From positions 1 through 64,000 of the forward strand of contig NZ_JAUVVF010000012.1 in the NCBI RefSeq assembly GCF_030604785.1: 64,000 nucleotides of DNA. Reading direction: 5' to 3'. Shown piece by piece: positions 1-6,588 of the stretch. Every line of letters starts with the position of its first letter. Within the stretch, counting starts at the first letter, position 1. The stretch is from Paracoccus sp. (in: a-proteobacteria). GTDB lineage: Bacteria; Pseudomonadota; Alphaproteobacteria; Rhodobacterales; Rhodobacteraceae. Below the pieces are notes generated by a model that worked only from the letters and a program-made list of their open reading frames with translations, was not told the origin of the DNA and ran no database searches. Position numbers and translations under genes: made by a program.

Positions 1-43
1 AATAGCCAAGGAAGGTTTGGCGGATGTCATTCAGACTGGGCAT
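1..43 (-). CDS. alaS: Alanyl-tRNA synthetase, N-terminal 14 residues only (cut by window edge)
   Basis: The complement of the first 43 bases starts with ATG and reads MPSLNDIRQTFLGY, the characteristic N-terminus of bacterial alanyl-tRNA synthetase (usual form M-x-x-x-x-x-IRxxFLxYF). The rest lies left of the window. The enzyme charges tRNA-Ala. It lies downstream of recA on the same strand, the common recA-alaS order in alphaproteobacteria. Only the start is visible, so identity rests on this short match plus context. Confidence 0.8.
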   Translation of the reverse strand, partial: MPSLNDIRQTFLGY

Positions 44-188
44 GGCGGGCCTTCATCGCAAAACGGGTCTGTCCGGCATCGCCGGCCTGCGCAACGGTCT
101 AACCGCGCCCCGCAGCGCTGTCCAGCAAGGCAGGGCGCAAACAGCCGTGTGGCCGGCGCATCGCACCGGCCACAGGGAGAAAGGTCTT

Positions 189-210
189 GCGCGCAGGCAT
201 ACCTGCGCGC
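189..210 (-). terminator. Stem-loop after recA, likely terminator
   Basis: A perfect 9-bp stem (GCGCGCAGG / CCTGCGCGC) with a 4-base loop lies 16 bases beyond the recA stop. On the minus strand it is followed by AAGACCTTTC, a weak T tract, so it is a plausible but not ideal intrinsic terminator separating recA from alaS. Confidence 0.55.
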
Positions 211-225
211 GCCGCAAGGTTGCGA

Positions 226-1296
226 TCAGTCCTCGGTCAGGGCCTCGTCCTCGCCCCCGTCGACACCGAATTCCAAGCCATGGCTGGCGCGGATCTTGTC
301 CTCGATGGCCAGTGCCACTTCGGGCCGGTCGCGCAGGAACTGCTTGGCATTCTCGCGGCCCTGCCCGATGCGTTCGTCGCCATAGGAATACCAGGCGCCC
401 GACTTCTCGACCACGCCGGCCTTCACGCCCAGGTCGATCAATTCCCCGACCTTGCTGATCCCCTCGCCATACATGATGTCGAACTCGACCTGCCGGAACG
501 GAGGCGCGACCTTGTTCTTGACGACCTTGACCCGCGTCGTGTTGCCGGTCACCTCGTCGCGGTCCTTCACCGCACCCGTGCGGCGGATGTCCAGACGCAC
601 CGAGGCATAGAATTTCAGCGCGTTGCCGCCCGTCGTCGTCTCGGGGTTGCCGAACATCACGCCGATCTTCATGCGGATCTGGTTGATGAAGATCACCATG
701 CAGTTGCTGCGCCCGATCGAGGCGGTCAGCTTGCGCATCGCCTGGCTCATCAGGCGGGCCTGGCTGCCCATCTGCATGTCGCCCATATCGCCCTCGATCT
801 CGGACTTGGGCGTCAGCGCCGCGACCGAGTCGACGACCACGAGGCTCACCGCGCCCGAGCGGACCAGCGTGTCCACGATCTCCAGCGCCTGCTCGCCCGT
901 GTCGGGCTGGCTGATCAGCAGCTCATCGAGGTTCACGCCCAGCTTCTTGGCGTATTGCGGGTCCAGCGCATGTTCGGCATCGACGAAGGCACAGACGCCG
1001 CCCTTCTTCTGCTCCTCGGCCACGACATGCAGCGTCAGCGTCGTCTTGCCCGAGCTTTCCGGCCCGAAGATCTCGATGATCCGGCCCTTGGGAAGCCCCC
1101 CGATGCCAAGCGCGATGTCCAGACCCAGAGAGCCCGTCGATGTCGCCTCGATCTCTGCCACCGGGTTGTCCTTGCCCAGTTTCATGATCGAGCCCTTGCC
1201 GAACTGCCGTTCGATCTGCGCCAGGGCGCTGTCGAGCGCCTTCTGCTTGTCCGCGCTGCGCTTGTCACTCATGTCGAAAATGCTCGCCTGTGCCAT
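226..1296 (-). CDS. recA: Recombinase RecA
   Basis: RecA coats single-stranded DNA, carries out strand exchange in recombinational repair and stimulates LexA self-cleavage. The 356-residue product has the usual family length. The Walker A motif GPESSGKTT is at about residues 78-86, and the family signature around [11 protein letters not shown] is present. The C-terminus is acidic ([10 protein letters not shown]), as in other RecA proteins. The start is the ATG at 1296 with AGGG a few bases upstream; an in-frame ATG eight codons later is possible but less likely. A candidate LexA box lies 59 bases upstream, so SOS induction is expected. The gene is monocistronic as far as seen, transcribed towards alaS and divergent from the sulfotransferase-like gene. 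Confidence 0.98.
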   Translation of the reverse strand: MAQASIFDMSDKRSADKQKALDSALAQIERQFGKGSIMKLGKDNPVAEIEATSTGSLGLDIALGIGGLPKGRIIEIFGPESSGKTTLTLHVVAEEQKKGGVCAFVDAEHALDPQYAKKLGVNLDELLISQPDTGEQALEIVDTLVRSGAVSLVVVDSVAALTPKSEIEGDMGDMQMGSQARLMSQAMRKLTASIGRSNCMVIFINQIRMKIGVMFGNPETTTGGNALKFYASVRLDIRRTGAVKDRDEVTGNTTRVKVVKNKVAPPFRQVEFDIMYGEGISKVGELIDLGVKAGVVEKSGAWYSYGDERIGQGRENAKQFLRDRPEVALAIEDKIRASHGLEFGVDGGEDEALTED

Positions 1297-1354
1297 GTCG
1301 TTACCCTGTTATTCCACAGCCCTCCCGGCGGGGCAATCGCAGGACCAGCCGGAT

Positions 1355-1369
1355 GTTCATGTCTTGTTC
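1355..1369. promoter_or_regulatory. Candidate LexA (SOS) box of recA
   Basis: The sequence GTTC-ATGTCTT-GTTC matches the alphaproteobacterial LexA operator GTTC-N7-GTTC exactly. It lies 59-73 bases upstream of the recA start codon, in the divergent region between recA and the next gene. This is a motif match only. Confidence 0.75.
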
Positions 1370-1516
1370 ACCATAATTGGACCAGTTCGTCCCCGGTTTC
1401 AAGCGTCCCGTCGCAGGAAGTCGATTCGCCCGGACCAAGCATCACCCCAAGCCGGTTAACAAACCGTTTACAGCCACACGGCGGCGCGTTATTCCCCTTT
1501 GGGAAAACCCTTCACG

Positions 1517-2119
1517 ATGGAAATGACGGCAAGCATGTTGATCTTCTGGGAAAAGCGACTGGTCTTTCTGGCAACACCCAAGACGGGATCGACCGCGATC
1601 GAGATGGCGCTGGAACCCCTCGCCTCGGCCTCGCTGCAACGGCCCGAGGCGCTCAAGCATACCGGCATCGCCAGCTTTCACCGCCATCTGGGTCCTTGGC
1701 TGACCGAGCAGACCGGCGAGACCTTCACCACCGTCGCCTTGATGCGCGAACCGCTCGACTGGCTGCGCAGCTGGTACCGCTTCAAGCTGCGCGACGACAG
1801 CGACGACCCGACCCACCCAATGGAGGGCGTCAGCTTCGCCGATTTCGCGCGCCGCTATGTCGCACCGGGCGGGCGGGCGGCACTGGGCATCGGCAGCCAG
1901 TCGGAATTCCTTCTGAGCGGCCAGCACCGCGCCGACCGCATCTTCCGCTATGACCGGATCGACGCCTTCATCGATTTCCTCGAGAACCGCCTGGATTGCA
2001 TGATCGAACTGCCGCGCATCAACGTGCCGCCCAGTGTCGATGTGCGCCTGACGCCCGAGGACGAGGCATCCCTGCGCGCCGCCATGGCCGAGGATCTGGC
2101 GCTCTACAACAGCCTCTAG
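1517..2119 (+). CDS. Sulfotransferase-family-like protein
   Basis: The 200-residue product begins with a hydrophobic strand followed by ATPKTGSTAIE, which resembles the PAPS 5'-phosphosulfate loop of sulfotransferases (PKTGST). A later segment MREPLDWLRSWYRFKLRD matches the 3'-phosphate-binding region (REP...R..S.Y). The family moves sulfate from PAPS to an acceptor; the acceptor here is unknown. I chose the ATG at 1517; ATGs at 1523 and 1535 are also in frame, and a longer TTG start at 1499 lacks a good ribosome site. It is divergent from recA and convergent with the SelW-like gene, so it is probably a single-gene unit. Similar small proteins are common in marine Rhodobacterales. Confidence 0.7.
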   Translation: MEMTASMLIFWEKRLVFLATPKTGSTAIEMALEPLASASLQRPEALKHTGIASFHRHLGPWLTEQTGETFTTVALMREPLDWLRSWYRFKLRDDSDDPTHPMEGVSFADFARRYVAPGGRAALGIGSQSEFLLSGQHRADRIFRYDRIDAFIDFLENRLDCMIELPRINVPPSVDVRLTPEDEASLRAAMAEDLALYNSL

Positions 2120-2122
2120 GCG

Positions 2123-2401
2123 CTAGCGGTCCACATGGCCCAGATCGCGCTCCGGCGCGATCACGTCGCGCAGGCGCTGCTTGATCTGGGCGGCCGAGGG
2201 AAATCCGCCATCGGCCTTGCGGTCCCAGATCGCGTGGCCATCGACGGTGATGCGGTAGATGCCGCCCTGCCCCGGCACCAGCGCGACCTCGGCCAGATCG
2301 GTGCCGAAGGTCTGCAGCAATTCCTGCGCGATCCAGCCCGCCCGCAACAGCCAGTTGCATCCGGTGCAATAGTGAATCTCGATCCGTGGTCGCGCGCTCA
2401 T
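2123..2401 (-). CDS. SelT/SelW/SelH (Rdx) family protein
   Basis: This 92-residue protein starts with a beta strand (RIEIHYCTGCNWLLRA) carrying a CxxC motif (CTGC) in the position of the CxxU motif of selenoprotein W. Its middle part (PGQGGIYRITVDG, IWDRKADGGFPSAAQIKQRLRD) is typical of the Rdx family. Members are thioredoxin-fold proteins thought to take part in thiol redox reactions; the bacterial role is not established. Both redox positions are cysteine, so no selenocysteine is involved. It converges on the sulfotransferase-like gene with 3 bases between the stop codons. Confidence 0.82.
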   Translation of the reverse strand: MSARPRIEIHYCTGCNWLLRAGWIAQELLQTFGTDLAEVALVPGQGGIYRITVDGHAIWDRKADGGFPSAAQIKQRLRDVIAPERDLGHVDR

Positions 2402-2541
2402 GGGTCCAGCCTAGGACGCGGCACGCAGGTCGGCAAGACCCGCCCCCGGCTCTTGACCGCGGCCGCTCCTCGGGCAAGGGTGCGTCGCCAGCAATCGCCA
2501 GCCATCCCGAACGATCAGGACCAGCAGGTCAGGAGCCACCG

Positions 2542-2862
2542 ATGTTTCTTGCGATGAACCGCTTTATCGTCCCCCTCGAGAATGCCGAGGCCTTCGAGGA
2601 CCTCTGGCTGAACCGCGACAGCCGCCTTCACGAGATGGAGGGTTTCGTCGAGTTCAACATGCTGAGGGGCCCGGAAGGCGACGGCCACCGGCTTTACGCG
2701 TCGCACACGATCTGGCGGGACGAGGACAGCTTTCGCGCTTGGACACGTTCGGACCAGTTCCGTGCCGCCCATGCCAATGCCGGCGAGACACGCAAGCTTC
2801 ATGCCGGAGCGCCCCAGTTCGAGGCCTTCCACTCGATCCAGACCAAGACCGCCAAAGGCTGA
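2542..2862 (+). CDS. Antibiotic biosynthesis monooxygenase (ABM) domain protein
   Basis: The 106-residue product has the ABM ferredoxin-like fold pattern: N-terminal strand MNRFIVPLENAEAFEDLW, central EMEGFVEFNMLRG and YASHTIWRDEDSFRAWT, ending with a strand. This pattern matches small heme-degrading (IsdG/HmuD-like) and quinol monooxygenase relatives. The start is fixed by AGGAG at 2531-2535, seven bases before the ATG. The ABM fold covers several reactions and I cannot choose between heme degradation and other oxidations; no heme-uptake genes are adjacent. Confidence 0.75.
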   Translation: MFLAMNRFIVPLENAEAFEDLWLNRDSRLHEMEGFVEFNMLRGPEGDGHRLYASHTIWRDEDSFRAWTRSDQFRAAHANAGETRKLHAGAPQFEAFHSIQTKTAKG

Positions 2863-3065
2863 TCGCGCCCCGAAGGCAAACGGCGCTTGCGTATTACCCG
2901 CGCTTTTGCCCCTGCTATGCTCGATATGCCGCAGGCGAATGGCAGCCGGGCGGAAGGCGCTTGCGGTCAGTCCAAGGCGGAAAAGAGTAGAACGGGAATG
3001 TCGCGAACCCTGTTGCCGAGCATGAATGACGCTCAAAATGCAGTCGGCTACTTGCTTGAAACAAA

Positions 3066-3141
3066 TGGTGCCCGGAGACGGATTTGAACCGCCGACACGC
3101 GGATTTTCAATCCGCTGCTCTACCAACTGAGCTATCCGGGC
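3066..3141 (-). tRNA. tRNA-Phe (GAA)
   Basis: The complement folds as a full 76-base cloverleaf: acceptor stem GCCCGGA / TCCGGGC, D arm with AGCTCAGTTGGTAGAGC, anticodon stem GCGGA / TCCGC with loop TTGAAAA (anticodon GAA), and T arm GGCGGTTCAAATCCGTC. The terminal CCA is encoded (TGG at 3066-3068 on the plus strand). It lies downstream of yacG, a conserved alphaproteobacterial arrangement. Confidence 0.97.
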
Positions 3142-3222
3142 ACCGTTTCGACGCTGCTTCGCGTCGGGTGAGCGGTGTTTACGAAGCAGCGACGGCGCTG
3201 TCCAGACCCAATCGCACTTTTT

Positions 3223-3393
3223 TCAGTCGCGCGAAGGCGGTTCGTCGTCACGGGGCGGCAGATCCTCGACGGGCTCGCCGGGCACGACGTAATCGCCCCG
3301 CAGCCACTTCGCCAGATCGACATCGGCGCAGCGTTTCGAACAGAATGGACGATAGCGCGGATCGACCGGGCGGGCGCAGATCGGGCAGGCCAT
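3223..3393 (-). CDS. yacG: DNA gyrase inhibitor YacG (zinc-binding)
   Basis: A 56-residue ORF on the complement encodes a protein starting [10 protein letters not shown] and containing FCSKRCADVDLAKWLRGDY, the YacG zinc knuckle. The four zinc ligands are C3, C6, C18 and C22. YacG binds GyrB and inhibits gyrase in E. coli. Its ATG shares one base with the stop codon of the RNase E/G gene upstream (TGATG), so the two are translationally coupled. The tail is acidic and proline-rich, as usual. The length matches the family (about 55-65 residues). Confidence 0.93.
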   Translation of the reverse strand: MACPICARPVDPRYRPFCSKRCADVDLAKWLRGDYVVPGEPVEDLPPRDDEPPSRD

Positions 3394-4451
3394 CAGCGGA
3401 CCTCGGAAGCAGCCTCGGCCAGCCGGCGCAGGGGCACGCGATCGCGTTTGCGGTTCATCTCGAAAAGTCCCATCGCGGTCCAGCCGGTCAGCGTCACCTC
3501 GGCCCCCGTGCTGCGGAAGGCGGCCTGAAGCACCTGTTCCAGCGTGCCGCGGTCGCGCTTGGGCATCGGCGCGAAATCAATGACGATCTGCCCGCCAAGA
3601 CCACGCAGGCGCAGCTGTCGCGGCAGGTCGCGGGCCAGCGCGATATTCGCCTTGAGCGAGGCGGCCGGGCTGTTGTCGCTGCCGGTATTCACGTCGATGG
3701 CGACCAGGGCGCGCGTCTGCTCGATCCAGGCATCCGCGCCGCCGCCCAGCAGGACCCGGGGCGAAAGCAGCGCATCCACCGCATCCAGCACACCGCAGCG
3801 TTCGAAACTGTCCTCGCCCTCCTCGACGGCGTCGGGCTCGGGATCGCCCCAGTCCAGCCATGCCAGTTCATGGGGAGCAGGCGCATCCAGCAGCAATTCG
3901 GGCGCGCCGGTGGCCTCGGCGCCGATCTGATCGGCCAGGTCCAGCAATTCGACGATCTCGGCGGCGACCTCGTCGGGGTCGGCCTCGGCGGAGATGCCTC
4001 GCAGGATCAGCCCGTGCTCGCGCGCACCGCGCGCGGTCTCGCCCAGATCCTGCAGCGCGTCGCGGATCTCGGGGTCGCGGACGCGGCGCGAGACGTTCAC
4101 ACCCGGCGCGCCCGGTGTCACCAGCACATGCCGCCCGCGATAGATCAGGCGCGAGGTCAGCGGCACCGCCTTGCCCGGCTCGGCCACGCCCGTCACCTGA
4201 ACCAGAACAGGCTTGCCCTCGCCCAGGCCCTTGCGGTCGCGCAGATAGCCGGTCTGACCGTCGGGCAGCCGCAGGAAGGCGCCGCCTTGGCCCTTCATCA
4301 GCCGGTCGGTCACCGCACGGCAGATCGCGCCCGGCGCCAGCGGCGTCAGCGCCTCGGCCGAGGGCAGCAGGTCGACCAGAACGCCATCCTCGACCAGCGC
4401 GGCGGCCTCTTGCCCGAAGAGCCTTCCCAGAACGACCTGTCTGCCCTTCAT
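3393..4451 (-). CDS. Ribonuclease E/G family protein (short form)
   Basis: The 352-residue product belongs to the short alphaproteobacterial RNase E/G group. The two catalytic aspartates are visible: D253 in [12 protein letters not shown] and D292 in QIVIDFAPM, matching D303 and D346 of E. coli RNase E. The N-terminal S1-like region is reduced compared with RNase G, and there is no C-terminal degradosome scaffold. It would cleave single-stranded RNA during rRNA or mRNA processing. Its ATG overlaps the maf stop by 4 bases and its stop overlaps the yacG start, so infA-maf-rng-yacG form one transcription unit. Confidence 0.88.
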   Translation of the reverse strand: MKGRQVVLGRLFGQEAAALVEDGVLVDLLPSAEALTPLAPGAICRAVTDRLMKGQGGAFLRLPDGQTGYLRDRKGLGEGKPVLVQVTGVAEPGKAVPLTSRLIYRGRHVLVTPGAPGVNVSRRVRDPEIRDALQDLGETARGAREHGLILRGISAEADPDEVAAEIVELLDLADQIGAEATGAPELLLDAPAPHELAWLDWGDPEPDAVEEGEDSFERCGVLDAVDALLSPRVLLGGGADAWIEQTRALVAIDVNTGSDNSPAASLKANIALARDLPRQLRLRGLGGQIVIDFAPMPKRDRGTLEQVLQAAFRSTGAEVTLTGWTAMGLFEMNRKRDRVPLRRLAEAASEVR

Positions 4452-5050
4452 GCGTCACGTCCTTTCCGAGCCGGATGGATGCCGACCGAGGCCAGCAGCG
4501 TCGCCGTCTCGGACAGCGGCAGGCCCACGACGGCGGAAAACGAACCCTGGATCCACGGAATGAAGGCCGCGGCCGCGCCCTGGATGGCATAGGCGCCCGC
4601 CTTGCCCTGCCAGTCCCCGACATCCAGATAATGGTCCAGTGCGGCGGGCTCGATCGGCCGCATCCGCACCCTGGTCTCGACCAGACGCAGGCGCGTCCGC
4701 CCGTCATGGCGCAGCGCGATGGCGGTCAGCACCAGATGCCTGCGCCCGGACATCAGGCGCATGAAGCAGGCGGCTTCGTCCCGATCCACGGGCTTGCCCA
4801 GGATGCGCCGGCCCACCGCGACGGTCGTGTCGGCGCACAGCACCGCCTCGTCCGCCGCGATGCTCAGCGCCTCGGCCTTTCCAAGCGCCATCCGCCGCAC
4901 GTAATCGCGCGGCGCTTCGCCCGGATGAGGGGTCTCGTCGATATCGGCGGGACGCAGCGCGTCGGGGACGATCCCGATCTGGCCCAGCAATTCCAGCCGC
5001 CTGGGGCTGGCCGATCCGAGGATCAGCCGCGGTCGGTCACGGGCCGGCAT
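4448..5050 (-). CDS. maf: Maf-like nucleoside triphosphate pyrophosphatase
   Basis: Maf proteins hydrolyse non-canonical or excess nucleoside triphosphates to monophosphates and influence septum formation. The 200-residue product has the N-terminal signature [14 protein letters not shown], the central DADE-like segment [18 protein letters not shown], and the C-terminal [13 protein letters not shown] (family GxYxIQGxA). The start at 5050 is preferred over an upstream candidate at 5122 because that would overlap the infA coding region and adds residues foreign to the family. It lies 31 bases after the infA stop and overlaps the RNase gene by 4 bases. Confidence 0.93.
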   Translation of the reverse strand: MPARDRPRLILGSASPRRLELLGQIGIVPDALRPADIDETPHPGEAPRDYVRRMALGKAEALSIAADEAVLCADTTVAVGRRILGKPVDRDEAACFMRLMSGRRHLVLTAIALRHDGRTRLRLVETRVRMRPIEPAALDHYLDVGDWQGKAGAYAIQGAAAAFIPWIQGSFSAVVGLPLSETATLLASVGIHPARKGRDA

Positions 5051-5081
5051 CACGGCCCCTTGCGGGGCGTCGCTGCCCGTC

Positions 5082-5300
5082 TCACTTGAAGCGATAATTG
5101 ATCCGCCCCTTGGACAGGTCATAGGTGTTCATTTCCACCTGAACCTTGTCGCCTGCCAGAACTCGGATGCGGTTCTTGCGCATCTTGCCTGCCATATGCG
5201 CGATGATCTCATGGCCGTTCTCGAGCTCGACCCGGAATGTCGCATTGGGCAGGAGTTCCTTCACGACGCCGGGGAATTCGAGCATTTCTTCCTTGGCCAT
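5082..5300 (-). CDS. infA: Translation initiation factor IF-1
   Basis: The 72-residue product [19 protein letters not shown]... is the standard length and sequence of IF-1, an OB-fold protein that occupies the ribosomal A site during initiation. The ATG at 5300 is chosen because GGAG stands 8 bases before it; a GTG at 5306 abuts the GGAG and cannot be used. First gene of the infA-maf-rng-yacG unit. Confidence 0.98.
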   Translation of the reverse strand: MAKEEMLEFPGVVKELLPNATFRVELENGHEIIAHMAGKMRKNRIRVLAGDKVQVEMNTYDLSKGRINYRFK

Positions 5301-5399
5301 GTTCACTCCGCTGAAGTCGCCCCGCAGGATTCGGGACGGCTGTTAAATGCGTCCGGAACGGCAGGAATTCAAGGAAAAAGCGCCAAGCCGCATGGCGGG

Positions 5400-6530
5400 T
5401 CATCCGGCGACGCGCCCGACGGGCAGCGGAATCGGGATCGGGGGGGCCGGTTCGGGGCGGAACGGGTCTTCGCCGAATTCGGGATGGTCGTGGCCGGCCG
5501 GCGGGGGCAGCAGGGGGTCGGGGCCCGTCAGGCCGTGCATCACGGCATCGGGCGTCGCGCCACCGGCTGCAGGGGCATGGGGGTCGTGCAGGCGGATGGC
5601 GTGGCACCCCTCGTATTCGCCAAACTTGCCGCTGGCCAGCAGCTGGCCCTGCAGCGTCTCGACCCGCGCATCGCCCAGCCGCACGCGCGGCAGGTGCAAA
5701 AGCTTGCCCGCGCCCAGCCCGCGCAGTTCCCCCAATGTCACCGTCCGGCGGCAGAGGATACCGACCAGTTCGACCGGGATGTCAGGCATCGTCCGGGCCG
5801 GCGGCGCGGCGGGTTCGCATGGAGCGGCGGCGGGCGGCGGCGGCGCAAGCGGCTGGGCCTCGTCAGACTGGGGCATGACCAGCAGCATCCGCCCCTCGCG
5901 CGCCTCGGCGCCGCCAAGGGACAGATGGAAGGCGATGCTGCGAAAGGGCCTGTCCTCGAGCATCAGCGACAGGGGGCGCGGATCGTCCAGCGCGGTGGCG
6001 AAACGCAGACCAGGCATCTGGTGAAAGCCCGGCAGACCCTGCAGCGACAGCTGCAATTCCGCCATCAGCGCATCGACGAAGTCGGTGCAGAGCATCGATT
6101 CGCTGCGCGTCGGGCGGCGGCGTTCGACCGGGCGCGACGTGACGCGGCCAAGGGCCTGAACCTCGACCAGCGCCGCCACCACCTCGGGGCAGAGCGCCAG
6201 CGTGCCGATGCAATCGCCCGGTCCCTGAAGCACCGCCAGAAGCGCCCGTTCGGGCAGCAATTCCGGCAGCTCTGCCAGCGTCATCGCCCCCGGTTCCACC
6301 GCAAGCGGCCGCACCGCCAGCCCGTAAAGCCTGTCCGCCACGCGCCCGCAGGCCGTCGCCGCCGCGCGCGCGGGCGTGACGGGCGAGGCCTTGGGCAGTT
6401 GCGGCGGCTTGCCCTGATCGCGCTCCGTCCGGTGCCGCGCCGCCAGCATGCGCCGCAGCAGCCCCGGCATCGCCCCCGGCGGCACGGCCTGCCCCGGATC
6501 GCGGTCGCTGTCATCGTGCTGGATCGTCAT
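5400..6530 (-). CDS. Orphan FliM/FliN (SpoA) domain protein
   Basis: This 376-residue protein has a basic N-terminal tail (about residues 1-50), a middle region of about 55-220 that looks like the CheC-like domain of FliM, a proline/alanine linker (about 225-247), and a C-terminal SpoA/FliN domain at about 248-315 (DIPVELVGILCRRTVTLGEL, then GAGKLLHLPRV and the strand pattern of FliN). A glycine/proline-rich tail follows. FliM and FliN form the flagellar C ring or, as relatives, type III secretion sorting platforms. No other flagellar or secretion gene is in the window. The gene begins 58 bases after the stop of the symporter-kinase gene on the same strand, so it probably belongs to that operon. 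It could be the flagellar motor switch protein displaced from the main cluster, or a distinct adaptor. Confidence 0.75.
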   Translation of the reverse strand: MTIQHDDSDRDPGQAVPPGAMPGLLRRMLAARHRTERDQGKPPQLPKASPVTPARAAATACGRVADRLYGLAVRPLAVEPGAMTLAELPELLPERALLAVLQGPGDCIGTLALCPEVVAALVEVQALGRVTSRPVERRRPTRSESMLCTDFVDALMAELQLSLQGLPGFHQMPGLRFATALDDPRPLSLMLEDRPFRSIAFHLSLGGAEAREGRMLLVMPQSDEAQPLAPPPPAAAPCEPAAPPARTMPDIPVELVGILCRRTVTLGELRGLGAGKLLHLPRVRLGDARVETLQGQLLASGKFGEYEGCHAIRLHDPHAPAAGGATPDAVMHGLTGPDPLLPPPAGHDHPEFGEDPFRPEPAPPIPIPLPVGRVAG

Positions 6531-6588
6531 CGCGCCCCGAATCCCCTTTCATCCGCGCCAGACTGCACGCCAAGGGTTGAGAAAGGGT

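Noticed and set aside
2887..3087. Small plus-strand ORF before tRNA-Phe
   Set aside because: No ribosome site, no recognisable pattern, and it runs into the tRNA gene.
3132..3323. 63-codon minus-strand ORF
   Set aside because: It overlaps both the tRNA and yacG in another frame and has no family features.
5340..5380. Possible sigma-54 promoter before infA
   Set aside because: A GG...TT pattern is present on the minus strand but the required GC of the -12 element is missing.
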